64,000 nt of DNA, taken from assembly GCA_034509925.1 (NCBI GenBank), contig CM067537.1, positions 3,984,501 through 4,048,500 on the forward strand, given 5' to 3'. A program made the position numbers and the translations under genes. The notes under the pieces were generated by a model. It was not told where the DNA came from and did no database searches. It saw only the letters and a program-made list of their open reading frames with translations. The stretch's first letter is position 1; every line of letters starts with the position of its first letter. The DNA is from Hirudinaria manillensis. Lineage: Eukaryota > Annelida > Clitellata > Hirudinida > Hirudinidae. This document shows, in pieces, positions 52,920 through 64,000 of this stretch.

Positions 52920-53880
52920 ACAATGAAGAGGAGGCGTACAAATACCTTGGAATTAATGAGAATGGTGACCTTAAACATTCTGCGATGAAAGAAAAAATGG
53001 CCATAGATTATTACCGTAGAGTTCGTCTCATTCTCAAATCGGAATTGAATTCCAAGAACAAGTTATTGGTAATTAATGCTTTGGCAATTCCAGTGCCCAC
53101 CTACAGATTCGGCATAATTTATTGGATGAAATCAGAGATCGAGAGAATGGACCATAAAAGCCGGAAGCTTCTGACAATGCATGGATGTTAATCGATTGTA
53201 TATTAAGAGACGCAATGGACGTCGGGGACTTATCCAACTGATATCGGCCTACAATTGTTCCATCGTTAATTTGAGTGATTATATTGAACAGAGCAAAGAC
53301 ACGCTCTGTAATCTTGTCAAAAAGCATGAAGCGGGGAAGGCAAAATATTCTCCCCTTAAGGAAGCAAAGACAATTAAAAATAGATATTTGCCTTTGCTAA
53401 CAGTTCAAACATCCGCGAAAGAAATGTTAAAAGACAACATGGAGAAGGAGAGAATAAATGAATTGAGAGAAAAGCCCAATTGGCCAACAGACGTGACATT
53501 GTCATCCATGACAGGATATCCAAATTGTGGATGCTAATTGATGTTTCAGTCCCGGATGATAAAAACATCATCACGCTTAAAGAAGCTGAAAAAATTAGCA
53601 AATACAAGGACCAGGAGATTGAAATTAACCGGATGTGGAACGTGGTCTAAAGTCGTTCCAGTAGTTGTAGGAGCGCTCGGAACGCTGAGAAAAGACTTTG
53701 CAACGGGGTAGAGTTAATACTTTGGACGATCAAAGGTTTCAGAGATTCAGAAAATCTCTTTGTTGGGCACTGCCCACATTCTACGGAGAATGCTCGGGTG
53801 AATTGCTGAGAGCACGGGTAGTGGCCAGCATTCCTTCATCACCGGCAGCAAAGCCAAGAACAGGAAAATAATAATAGTAT
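52920..53880 (+). pseudogene. 5'-truncated, frameshifted non-LTR retrotransposon (LINE) reverse-transcriptase C-terminus
   Basis: Conserved pieces occur in order in changing frames: EEAYKYLGINENGDLKHSAM, then YYRRVRLILKSELNSKNK and PTYRFGIIYWMKSEIERMDH with KSRKLLTMHG; then NRLYIKRRNGRRGLIQL and HEAGKAKYSPLKEA; then KVVPVVVGALGTLRKD; then VSEIQKISLLGTAHILRRML and a stop at about 53,805. These match the thumb and C-terminal region of a reverse-transcriptase family common in invertebrate genomes. A short deletion at about 53,185 removes residues after LTMHG and shifts the frame, and an in-frame stop follows RMWNVV near 53,650. The catalytic RT domain is missing. A TAATAATAGTATTAATATTA tail marks the 3' end. 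Confidence 0.85.
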
Positions 53881-54639
53881 TAATATTAATAATAACAATT
53901 TTGAAAACTCAATAGTTATTTTTCTGCTGCATTTATTTGTTCGTATGGCGACAGATGAACTGCTCATTTCGAACAAACATTGAAATAGAAGTTGCATTCC
54001 CTGATTGCATTTTGAGCGATTTTTCAGGACAGAAAAGCTTTGGATTTAAAACTCGGAAATGTTTGGAAAAATAATGGAAAAAGGAAATGAAATCATCGAG
54101 CATTCAAATTATCGAGCATTTGAATCTTCCACGTGTCACATCAGCTTTAATTTGATTGGACATTCATTTCCATTTATTTTACCGGCCAACGACAGAAATA
54201 TTTTCTCTAGTTTTTTTTTTTAAATAAATGAAATAATAAATCTTTGCTTGTTGGATCAGGTTCTTTGGCTCATCTTTTGACGAAATATTTTTAGAAAGAA
54301 GCAAACTTTTCGATCAAATTTCTGGCAGAAATAAGCAGCAATAAATCATTTATTTAGCGATGCGTGTTTTTCGGTCACATTGAGATCAATTATGATTCTG
54401 AAGAAGGTCTGAAAAATTCATCGCGCTACCTTTGGACTTATCACAATAGTGCGTTCGACAAATGCAAAAGAGAAACATAATTAATTATATCTTAAATAAT
54501 TAAATAAATGTTTTCATAGCTGCCTCACACTATCTCCTTTTCCCTTAAGTCCATCCAATAAAGTCGATAGTAGATGTTACTATCCATGGTCCTGAATTAT
54601 TCAATTTTACATATTATGCCATTTTATACAATGAATGAT
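53881..54639. other. Intergenic between LINE and MULE relics
   Basis: AT-rich sequence with no recognised feature. Confidence 0.5.
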
Positions 54640-55852
54640 GAGGTCTTTAAGACAACCGTGCCGGTAACAGTGCCATGGTGGAAGCGATAAAGGTGTTAAA
54701 TTCCATGAAAGATACGGCGAAGTCAAGTCTAAATAATCCATACAGGATCGTCAGTGATGCCATAGTCAGACTTTCACAGCTGACAAATGCTGAAATGCCT
54801 TGTGTGGAGACAATAAAAAGGATTAACCGCAATGCAATACGACAAGCTGAACGACCCCTGCCGAATCAACTGTCATTAACTGAATTGGTTATTCAAAAAA
54901 AGTTTCAGAGCTCATACAAAGGAAATAAGTTTTTGATTTCCGACGCATGCGAAGGTTCCGAGAGAATGACTGTTTTCGCCATAGAGCCAAATCTCCAATT
55001 ACATTATTGTATTGCCCAGCTCCCGCTTTTGGTTTGCCGACGGGACTTTTAAATCTGTCCCATCTCTGTTTTCCCAGTTGTACGTGATCCATGGTATTGT
55101 CAGTGATACTGGACCATGTCACAGATTTACGCTTTGTTGACATCTAGGAGCGAAGAAATCTACAATCATTTGTTTTCGGTGCTCAAGAATGCTTGCCCAA
55201 ATCCGACACCGACATCTATAATGAGTCACTTTGAAGCGTCAGCGATAAATGCCTTCAATAATAGTTTCCCATCGGCTAGGCATAAAGGAGGTTTTTTCCA
55301 TTTTTGCCAGAGCCCGTGAAGAAATATTCAGGGTAATGGCAAGCAGCATCTGTACCAAAACGACAAGGACTTTTCTTTAAAGCTGAGGATGGTTTCAGCT
55401 CTGGCGTTCGTACCTGTGACTGGTGTCATTACATCTTTTAAACATCTCGTTCATTTTTTCCAAGACGGTGATTGCCAATCATTTTTGGAATACTTCGAAG
55501 ACACCTGGATTGGACGACCTCGTCGGAGTGTCCGAAAACCATCCCGATTTCCGCATCATCTCTGGAATTGCTACGGGGATGGTTTGACTGCTTCGCCTAA
55601 AACTAACAATTCCTGTGAGAGTTAGCACAGGGCGTTTAACGGGTCTATTGGAGATGACCATCCATCCATATGGAAATTTATCCAAGTCCTGAGAAAAGAA
55701 CAGGCCCTTAACGTCGTCCTGTAGCAGGCATCAACATAACCATTCCGAAGAAATGTTATCGAGATGCCCCTTTCAAACTAAAAAATATAATAAAAGAGTA
55801 TGATAAAAGATACATCAGTGGCTATTTTGAGGGCCTTGGCTTAAAATTATAA
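54640..55852 (+). pseudogene. Dead Mutator-like (MULE) transposase
   Basis: Pieces of one protein in several frames: EAIKVLNSMKDTAKSSLNNP with IVSDAIVRLS and AEMPCVETIKRINRNA (54,675-55,030); FADGTFKSVPSLFSQLYVIH (about 55,034-55,095); IYALLTSRSEEIYNHLFSVL with IMSHFEASAINAFNNSFPSA (55,116-55,319, then a stop); LRMVSALAFVPV and YFEDTWIGRPRRSVRKPSRF with WNCYGDGLTASPKTNN (55,380-55,625, then a stop); and IPKKCYRDAPFKLKNIIKEY to a stop at 55,852. This order is the MULE transposase found beside FLYWCH fingers in many invertebrates. The second catalytic Asp, normally in a DFE motif, is His here (SHFE). With frameshifts and stops it cannot be active. Terminal inverted repeats were not found. Confidence 0.88.
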
Positions 55853-57595
55853 AATTATAACTGATCATCAATGAACTCCAACAGTAACAGCATACAAACG
55901 TTCCTTATACCTGGTTTCCATCTCCTTTGTCGTGATGAAATCTTTTCCCTTGCTCGATGCTCGTTGATCTCAGATTTTCAGTAAACTAATGTATGTGTAA
56001 GAACAGGATCATGTTGCATCCAAGGTTTCTGAGAGCGGTCAGCATATTGATGAATGTATAGTTCTGCATAGTTCCTGGTCTTCATGTTGTCAAGAAAGTT
56101 CTTCACAAGCAGAACAAAAACTATCCGCGTTTCCAGTAAAACTGTGTTCATTGAGTTTTATGGATCTCTAACTGATTTGTGAACCAGTATTTTCCAAATT
56201 ATTATATTTCATTTTCTCCTTCATCAGTTTTTATGTAATTTCCTGAACGATCTAAGATTTGGTGAAATATGCCTATATATTTACAAACTTATCCCAAGTT
56301 ATTTGTCATAATTTCAAATGTCAAATGACAAATTGTGACAAATTCACTATAAGGCTAGCACTTGATTCAGAGGATGTTGTCCAGTTTTTTTTGTAAGAAA
56401 GAAAAATTTAACGTTTCGAATTTCATTTTCTACGAAATCCAAAAAAGTTTTCTTGAAATTAAATTTCGAACCTCATTTTGTTTTTTGTTTTTGTTTTTTG
56501 AATAAAAACAGCGTGTGACTTTGTCTGGAGTTGTTCCCGCGAGTGAGGCGTTCAGACCTGATCAGCTACGTTTAAAATGACTGAAGTATTTCTTTTTATT
56601 TATTGAGTTTCAATAATGCATTCAGTCTCGTGATGCCCTGGATTTAAAAAAAAAGTGTCGAAAGATGATATTTTTGTTACTTCACAAAGAGTTTATTTTG
56701 CCGATGTTTTCCTTCTAATCGCCATTTCAGTGTGCACTTTTAAACATCAGCTGTTGACTCAACATCATTATTTTTATTTTATTATTTTTGCAAACATCTC
56801 TTCCACTACGAAAGCATTATTACGATGTGATGTAACAATTTTGGATGCCAGACTAAAAATGTTCTAACTTCAAAAACCTTTTAAAATAATTTTGGTTATA
56901 TTACTTTAAATTTAATTTTTTTTCAAACAAACAACCATATTCCAAAAAATCCAAATCTAAAACAATGGCAGTCCAAACAGATATTCTCTCGCTAACGGGC
57001 AATTTCTACATTTGTTCAAAAATTAAACGATAATTTTAAATTTGACTTTTATTATATGTTATGATTTGACAACTTAATTCGATTCTTTATATCGATTGAC
57101 GAAATTATATCAAAACCATCTCAAAATGTCATTTTCTTCTATTTGAGGTTATTACTATAAAATAAAACTATGTATAATCTTGGAATATCTGAATACGATT
57201 TCAGAGTGTTTGGTTTAAATGAAAATGTCCTTTAAAACGCAAAAATGTTGGCGAACCCAAATTTCTGGCAAGCACAATGCACACTCAGTAGACTTGTTGT
57301 ACTAGGCACTGGTACTTATGGAGATGCTGATACTTAGAACCAAGTACTTGTACAAACCTAGAAATTAGAACTGGTGACCCTTGGAAGTACCTATTAAGAA
57401 TTAAATTAATTAATCCCTTAAATGTTTTAATCTAACAATTAAACTCAATTCAAGTTTATAACTGAATACCATTAGATATAATCAAGCATACAGTTAAACG
57501 CGACTAAATATAAAATGAATTTAAATGCAATAAGCAAATTAAATTAATGAAATTAAATATAAACAAGCATGACGAATCATTGAATCATTGTCCAG
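55853..57595. other. Intergenic or 5' intron of the EGFR gene
   Basis: AT-rich, with no confirmed exon. The first EGFR exon seen starts with two leftover bases, so at least one upstream coding exon (signal peptide) must exist, either here or further left. A 70-codon frame at 56,655-56,867 contains a hydrophobic stretch (FADVFLLIAISVCTF) but offers no supported splice to the EGFR exon. Confidence 0.5.
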
Positions 57596-57934
57596 TGTGT
57601 AGGCCACTCGAGATTCGTTCAGTGGCCGACGTATCGTATAACGGCTACAAGAAGGCCTACAGTGGCTGCACTCACATCCTTGGTAACCTGGTCATCAGTT
57701 ACTTGAATAAAGAGGACGATTACGACATGTCCTTTCTAAGTAGCATCAGAGAAGTGACCGGATACGTCAAACTCCACGCTAACCACTTCAGCTACCCCGG
57801 CCTCATCAACCTGCAGCTCATCCGTGGCGAGACACTTCTCCACAACAAATTCAGTCTCCACGTCTCCAGCAACACCCACCAGCAGAAACCTAAACTACAC
57901 GGATTAAAAGAACTTCGCTTCTATTCCCTCGTCG
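57596..57934 (+). CDS. Egfr: EGFR exon: receptor L1 domain
   Basis: Begins TG of a split Val/Leu/Met codon, then [20 protein letters not shown] and continues with [28 protein letters not shown] and [13 protein letters not shown]. This is the EGFR pattern NC.VVLGNLEI..., DLSFLK.I.EV.GYV, ENLQIIRG. Acceptor TTGTCCAG|TG, donor CTCGTCG|GTTGGT leaving G of Glu. Confidence 0.96.
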
Positions 57935-60900
57935 GTTGGTTTTATTTTTTTATTATTTCGTGTCCTACAATGTTTATTTTATTACCCTAGTTGACACCAT
58001 AATAATCTTTTTTGTTTAAAATTACTTTTACTTTAAATAAAAATAAAATTAAAGCAATATTAAAATAATTAAATAATAATTGGAATAAAATATTAAAAAA
58101 TGAAATATGAAGTTAAAATGAAAAACTAATTTCATTCCAAATTTAATATTTAAATTAGTTTATGCAAATTAAAATAGTTTCTAAAAAAAACCTTTGGAAT
58201 CTTTGGACACGTGATGAAGACAAAAACAATCAGAACTTAATGCGTGCATTTAAATGCAGTCGAAATTATGAAGAAAAGATAAAAGTTTCTCAACCGCTGT
58301 GACCCCGCCCTCATGAATAATGAATGAGATGGTCTCACTAGACTTCATTTTATTGGCTGAAGGAGAAGCGAATTCTCATTAAAACTTTGATTTTTATGGA
58401 TTGTGATTTGCATTTTTTCATTTTGATCTGGATTTAGAAAATCTTGCTGCCGTTCACTTGAATTTTATTACGTTGTTGTTGTTGTTGTTAAGATTATGTG
58501 GAGAGGAAGTCATGACCTTTAATGCTTCAAGATGACCTCAAACTAAGTAATTTTAATCATTTTACAGTTTTTATTGCCTAAATCATCTGAGAATGAAAAA
58601 CGTTTGATTAAATTGAGAGTTAATAAATAACGTGAACGTTTGAAGAAATAATGGAGGGTGACGTGATGTTCGCAAACAACCTGCTCATGTGCCACGAGAA
58701 CACCATCGACTGGAGGGACATTTTCCGCAAGAACACCTCCGAATATCGAGTTCAAGTCAACCTTCCGTCGTCGAAAAAATGTTCGTTCTTTCGCTTTTCA
58801 AATACTCAGTTTGTTACTTTCCCTTATCTTGTATATTATTGAATTAAATCGTTAAATTTTCGATTTTTAAATTCTAAATTCTGAAATTTTAACTCAGTCT
58901 TTGTTGGAGAGAAAACGAACCTTGAAATGGGAGATTTCGAAAACAAATGCTGAAAATTATTTTTAAAATGGATATTTAATACTTTTGCTTTCGAAGCAAA
59001 TTTGGGAGCCACTTTTACACTGAATATCTATCAAACTTTAGTTATCACACTTTATATTGTAAATTAGATTTTAATATAAATACAAATTCTAATAATTAAT
59101 TATTAAATTAATATATTATATTATACTATTATTAATAAATAAACAGAATCAAATTTAAAAGAACTTTAAAATATAAATACGTGGACTTCATTAGATCTAC
59201 GAATAAAGAAATTTAAGTTTACAACTGAAGTTGGAGTTTCTCAACTCTGATGTCCTTTTGGACAGTTTTGGATGATTCGTTGCTATATCTTCGTACATTT
59301 ATCGCAATTAATTCGATTTAAAAAAAACAAATTGAATTAATCCGAGAAGACCTGTAATTGATTCTCACAATTCATCGTCTAAATGAGTACACATGTTTCC
59401 ACAAGAAACTCCTAAAATAATTACGTTCAATTACTTTATGGGCTCAAAACTAGTTCATGCTCAACAAAGCAGAAGTTCAGAGTAAGGATGTTGCTGAAGC
59501 AGTAAATAACTGAAGCTATTAATCCGACCATCATATTTTCTTTCTTAAATATCCATGGCTTGATTCCAGCTCGAATAGTTTCTATGAGGTTGAAACATTG
59601 ATTGAAATTTGATTGATGTTTGGAAAGAATTATGCTAATGATGTCTGCTGGTTGACAGCCCTGCATCAGAATCCAATTAACTTGTTGCCTCCACTCCAGG
59701 CGAAACCCACCGGTTCTGTCATGGAATCTGTCGATTTAACTCAAGCTTCAAACTGAAAACTGCCACTAATTAATTACAATAAATTATGATAATGTAAATT
59801 TAATGTATGTAAGTACATTTTAATGTAACAGGGGTATGTATAATAACAAATTAACAATTTTCCAGGCTTTTGATTTCAGGCATCTAGTAAATCGAGTAAA
59901 TTTTAGGACTTCGGTAAACATAATATCAGCTAAACAAGTCGGGTTACACGTTGTTGGTACTAAGTGCTAATATTTGTCATTTACATTTTAATACAAAATA
60001 ATACCTTGAACGTTTACTGAATAGAACTGAGAAAATAACGTTGAACGTTGTTAAAGATCTGAAGGAGGTGTCAAGATGTTAAAAGATGCCTTTTCGAGGC
60101 TCCAGACATGTCTGACCGACCTTTGTCTGAAAAGATTACGATTCCATAAAGTCAACAATAAATGTGACATAAACATTTAACAAAGTCAACTATTTTATTC
60201 CAAGGCCACAGCAACTTTAGACTTATAACGAATAAGATTAATAGTAATATTTAAGAAAATAATTTAAATGCAAATATAATCTCTTTCTGTCGCCAAAGAA
60301 TTGGGTTTGCGTCCCTTCTTTAATAATTTTTTTTACTTTCCGAGAAATTAATTCGTGTTTTGTCATCGTTCTTTATGTCTGTAATTCATTGATTTGCGAT
60401 TGATATATTGCTGCATTTTAAAATAAATAATAACAAATAAATTTTAATAATAAAATAAATAATTACAAAAAAAGTATCGATGATTTCCAATCAGGGCTCA
60501 ATTGAAAAAGGTATTATTGTTTGAATATTTATTTGAAAAATAATTTAGATCGATTTAAATTTAAATTCTCCAACAACTTGAGGGATGGAAGGTTGATGCG
60601 AATCGGTGTTTACAGGCAGCAAATGTCACCAATCATGTGTCGTCGACAACTCACTTTATTGCTGGAGTTCAGGACCGAAAGATTGTCAAAAATGTGAGAT
60701 TCAAAGTTAATTTATCGAAAATTTTGTAAAGTTCCTGGCTTGATTAAGTAGGTTTTGCGATAATTATATGTTTTTTGAGTGGTTTTATGAGTTTTGATTA
60801 ATGCAGGTTGATGGGGGGAAATAGGCCAATAACTGCATTAATTGTAAGATTATTTTAATTTAGCGTGTTATTTACATTTTAATTTTACTTTCGACTTCTG

Positions 60901-63493
60901 GAAAAATAAACAATTGCACTCAATCGAATATTTATTTTCACCATCGAAGTGACGAAAATCTCGAAGTCATGCTCTTCGAAATGCAACGGACGTTGCTATG
61001 GAAACATCTGTTGCCATGACGAATGCGCTGGCGGTTGCACCGGTCCTACGGAGAAAGATTGCAACGTCAGTGGTTCTTAATTCCTTCATTATTGCAAAAT
61101 TATCCTAATAAATGGCACGTAAATCGTGGACAATTAATTTATTTATTGGCATTTATTTCTTTACGTCGATCTTCATCATTCACTGCTTGTGCAGTCTCCC
61201 ATGTATGACGATGATGATTCTAATCTTACAAATTACAACTGGAAAAGATATTAATATCATTAGTTAGACATTTAATTCATTTACTCGTTAATCGGGTTTA
61301 ATCGATAATAATAAATATTGCTAATTAATATTTTCTGACAAATTATTACGGACCAATTTGGGACAAAAACAACAATAAAAAAAAACGTCGATAAAAAAGA
61401 TATCGTGAATATTTAAGAGAAAATCATTTTCAGAAAAACGTGCAACTTTTTAAAGGATTGCCTGAACGACATCTCATTAAAAAAAGACTCCTTTTGAAAG
61501 CAGATATTAATTTCCAGAAACATTATAATATTCTTTACGGTGGTTTCTGAGAATTTTCTTTGTAATAAAAATATATATTATTAAATTATTATTATATTAT
61601 TGTTATTATATATTATTAAATATTTAATATTATATAAAACGTATTAAAAAGTCCACCTGTCATACAATTTGTATTTCAAAATGTATATATATATAATTGT
61701 AAAATGATATAATATATTACATTGTATTAAATATGTCATATTTCATATATTATTATTATTAATATATATAAAAATTATTATAATTTTAATTCTAAGTGTG
61801 GAAACTTGACGAATGGACGACATAAAGATTTTAAGGAGGACATTTGAGTTTGTGGCATCCATAACCTCGTTCATAAATAAAGATGAAACATTGACCAAAG
61901 GCTTGAATAATGATCAAATTAGGTTCTTTACATCAAGTATCATCATGACATCATGTATCATGTATCATCAAATATTCACATCTTGTTCTTGTATCTCAAG
62001 TCATAAAGCCGACATTTTGAATTACAACTTGTATGACCGTTGGACTTTTTAATACGTTTTATATAATCGTTTCAAATAAATATTAATTAATAATAAATGG
62101 ATTCGAAGTAATTAAAACGTTTTCTGTGTTAAATAGAATTAAATTAAAATCCTGAACCACGGTGATGGAACATTTGCAATTAATTCAGGCCTGCGTGTCT
62201 TTCTCTGACAATGGAAAGTGTGTTCCAAGCTGTCCATCGATCGAAATTTATCACCACTCATCGTTCAAATGGGTTCCAAATCCAAAAGGCAAATATTCGC
62301 ACGAACACACTTGCGTTACCAAGTGTCCCTGTGAGACATTTAATTCTTTTTTTTGTTAATTAATTTCAATTACTCGTTAATTGCAGCAATATTTATAAAG
62401 CTTTCCTATCATCTCTAACATAATAATATAATATAATGCAATGGCAATAACTTTATACGCGACATTAATATATTGAAGCGCTTTAAAAATCTGTCACACG
62501 TTACATATTATATAATGTAAATATTAATGTATAATACATACATTATACATTAATATATACATTATATACATACCTTAATAAGAATGATTAATAAAATAAA
62601 AAAAACTTCTGAAGATAATTTTTGAGATGCCACAGAAATGCAAGCGGAGAATTGAAAACCTCTTCTAGAAGATGAAAAGCATAAAATTGAATTAATTCGA
62701 ATTGAATTTTCAATTGATTGTCTCTGCATTCATTCATTCCTTCATTCATTCATTCATTCATTTATTCATTCCTTCGATCAGCCCATTTGTTAGTCGACGA
62801 TGGCGTCTGCACAAAGGAATGCAAGGCCAACAAAACTGCAATCAACAGGGTCTGCCACCCGTGCAACGGAATTTGTCCAAAAAGTAAATACGGAAGCAAA
62901 AATTAAAAAAAAAAAATAATTACATAATTAATAATTAATTAATCAAGTTTCTCTACTTGTATATGCCATTTTTGCTCGGTCCCGACGGGTGGCACAGTAG
63001 CGAGACTTGACTGTAAATGAAAATTTCTATTATATATTAAAGAAAATGAAAACCTATATTTAAATAAAAATAATAATTTGGAAAATAATCAACTCAAATA
63101 TCCTGACGGCATTTCCAGCTTGCAACGGAACAGGAATCGTTCACGCAGGAAACATCGAAAGCTTTCAGAATTGTACCGTCATTAGCGGAAGTATTGCCAT
63201 CATCAACGTCACTTTTATGGGGTTAGTTCGTAATTTACGTAAATATTAATTTATTTATTTTATCACGTCTTTATTGAATTATCGATTTGTTCATTTATAT
63301 TATTTTATTTTTATTTTTTAATTCTCAGAGACAAAACAAAAGACATCGGAGGAATCAACACGTCTCAGTTATCCGTGTTTCACACGATCCAAGAAATCAC
63401 AGGATATTTGGTCATCCAACATCTCAGTGATGAAATCAAGAACCTATCTTTCTTCAACAGCCTCAGAATTATCCACGGAAGAGAATTACTCGA
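57596..63493 (+). CDS. Egfr: EGF receptor (ErbB family) gene, partial: extracellular L1, furin-like region and part of L2
   Basis: Eight exons (57,596-57,934; 58,646-58,780; 60,616-60,693; 60,950-61,065; 62,189-62,330; 62,782-62,883; 63,119-63,221; 63,329-63,493) join in phase into about 390 residues of an EGF-receptor ectodomain. EGFR is a single-pass membrane tyrosine kinase that binds EGF-like ligands through its L1 and L2 domains. Order: L1 from its first Cys (VCRPLEIRS) through WRDIF; Cys-rich furin-like region with [27 protein letters not shown] and [12 protein letters not shown]; then L2 with [20 protein letters not shown] and [11 protein letters not shown]. The phrases HAGNI.SF.NCTVI.G and GCTGPT.KDC resemble arthropod EGFRs. 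The signal-peptide exon, the rest of L2, the second Cys-rich region, the transmembrane helix and the kinase lie outside the window or were not found. No stop or frameshift is seen. Confidence 0.95.
58646..58780 (+). CDS. Egfr: EGFR exon: end of L1
   Basis: Completes Glu, then [20 protein letters not shown] and [20 protein letters not shown], ending SSKK plus T. Matches EGFR [27 protein letters not shown]. Acceptor TTTGAAG|AA, donor AAAAAT|GTTCGT. Confidence 0.96.
58781..60615 (+). other. EGFR intron
   Basis: AT-rich. The flanking exons join as T|GC to give Cys. No exon or mobile element was recognised inside. Confidence 0.8.
60616..60693 (+). CDS. Egfr: EGFR exon: first furin-like Cys module
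   Basis: Completes Cys, then [20 protein letters not shown] and KDCQK plus T of Leu. Corresponds to EGFR [24 protein letters not shown]. Acceptor TTTACAG|GC, donor AAAAAT|GTGAGA. Confidence 0.95.
60950..61065 (+). CDS. Egfr: EGFR exon: furin-like Cys modules
   Basis: Completes Leu, then [20 protein letters not shown] and [18 protein letters not shown]. Matches EGFR [39 protein letters not shown] with all Cys kept. Acceptor CATCGAAG|TG, donor GCAAC|GTCAGT, phase 0. Confidence 0.96.
61066..62188 (+). other. EGFR intron
   Basis: AT-rich, with dense TATA/ATTA tracts at 61,560-61,790. No other feature recognised. A 79-codon frame at 61,813-62,052 has no motif. Confidence 0.8.
62189..62330 (+). 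CDS. Egfr: EGFR exon: furin-like region
   Basis: [20 protein letters not shown], then [20 protein letters not shown] and CP plus T. Matches EGFR VCRKFRDEATCKDTCPPL...NPEGKYSFGATCVKKCP. Acceptor TAATTCAG|GCC, donor GTCCCT|GTGAGA. Confidence 0.97.
62728..62775. repeat. Short (ATTC)n tract before an EGFR exon
   Basis: About ten ATTC-type units with CCTTC and TTTA variants. It ends about 6 bp before the acceptor at 62,781, so it forms the pyrimidine-rich and branch-site region of that intron. Confidence 0.9.
62782..62883 (+). CDS. Egfr: EGFR exon: end of first Cys-rich region
   Basis: Completes Ser, then [20 protein letters not shown] and [13 protein letters not shown] plus A. Matches the EGFR segment with VTDHGSCVRAC and KCKKCEGPC. 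Acceptor CGATCAG|CC, donor CAAAAA|GTAAAT. Confidence 0.96.
62941..63013. mobile_element. Miniature pogo-like element (MITE), about 75 bp
   Basis: In an EGFR intron. Right end TAGCGAGACTTGACTG followed by TA; left end AATCAAGTTTCTCTACTTGT. Interior reads TTTTTGCTCGGTCCCGACGG, the complement of GGGACCGAGCAAAA found inside the 33,660 element. Same family, reduced to little more than its ends. Confidence 0.75.
63119..63221 (+). CDS. Egfr: EGFR exon: start of L2 domain
   Basis: Completes Thr, then [20 protein letters not shown] and [13 protein letters not shown] plus GG. Matches EGFR C.G.....[20 protein letters not shown] and more closely the insect form. Acceptor ATTTCCAG|CT, donor ATGGG|GTTAGT. 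Confidence 0.96.
63329..63493 (+). CDS. Egfr: EGFR exon: L2 domain
   Basis: Completes Gly, then [40 protein letters not shown] and [14 protein letters not shown] plus GA. Matches EGFR LDILKTVKEITGFLLIQ...FENLEIIRGR. Acceptor AATTCTCAG|A, donor CTCGA|GTGATT. The gene continues beyond the window. Confidence 0.96.
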
Positions 63494-64000
63494 GTGATTT
63501 ATTTATTTATTTTTTGTTTTAAACTGAGTTAAATTTTATTAATCACGAAATTCCAACATTTTCTGGAAAAGAAAGATGAAAGCACTAAACCTCTTTTTTT
63601 AAATAAACCAAAACTAGAGGATATTGCTTGCTAAAAATCAAAAGTTTTTTTCAAGAAATACTTCATCATTTGATAAGACTGATTTTTAATGGATTTTAAC
63701 GATCAAATATCTAAAAATTTCTTAATTATAAGAGAATTTATTTTATTTAATTTCTCTGCAAAGGTTTCGTATTTGCTTTTAAAATTTTAAACAGCAAAGA
63801 ATGACATTTTTCCTTGTAAAAGGAATATATAACCGTGTATATCTTTGCTTCCGTATTTACTTTATGACCGTTATGATGTAATAATATTTGTTATTGCGGA
63901 TATTAATTCCATTTAAGGAACAATTATTATCTCGTCGTATATAACACATTCTTATAAAAAGAATGTATGACTGTGACGATGTAATAATAAAAAAAAAGAA
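63494..64000 (+). other. EGFR intron, continues past the window
   Basis: AT-rich, with no exon recognised before the edge. Confidence 0.8.

Overview
The window is about 70% A+T animal DNA. It has split genes with GT-AG introns, many long microsatellites, and decayed transposons. Two conserved signalling genes lie on the + strand. The receptor exons resemble arthropod EGF receptors more than vertebrate ones, so a protostome, possibly an arthropod, is the best guess. I cannot name the species.

Layout. 1-14,500: no gene recognised; (GAY)n, (ATT)n and (GGAT)n arrays and two minisatellites (21-bp unit at 6,670; 16-bp unit at 7,308). 14,500-40,122: a PDE1-type (Ca2+/calmodulin-dependent) cyclic-nucleotide phosphodiesterase gene. 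Ten exons are firmly placed by splice sites, matching phases and PDE1 motifs, and two more are tentative. Its introns carry a young non-autonomous LTR retrotransposon with identical 298-bp LTRs (26,400-28,171), a pogo/Tigger-like DNA transposon (33,660-34,360), a hAT-like end, and giant (ATTC)n and (TTTA)n arrays. 40,123-57,595: intergenic sequence with a dead LINE 3' end (52,920-53,880), a dead MULE transposase (54,640-55,852), a dispersed repeat whose second copy lies in a PDE1 intron, and two orphan exon-like segments. 57,596-63,493: eight exons of an EGF receptor (ErbB) gene, covering L1, the first furin-like Cys-rich region and the start of L2. The gene runs off the right edge.

The two genes act in separate pathways: PDE1 hydrolyses cAMP/cGMP under Ca2+/calmodulin control, and EGFR is a membrane tyrosine-kinase receptor. 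Nothing here suggests co-regulation. Most very long open frames are translated microsatellites and are rejected. The most unusual signals are (ATTC)n arrays ending 6-12 bp before 3' splice sites in both genes, a GC-AG intron in PDE1, the recent gag-only LTR insertion, and two related pogo-like elements in introns of the two genes.
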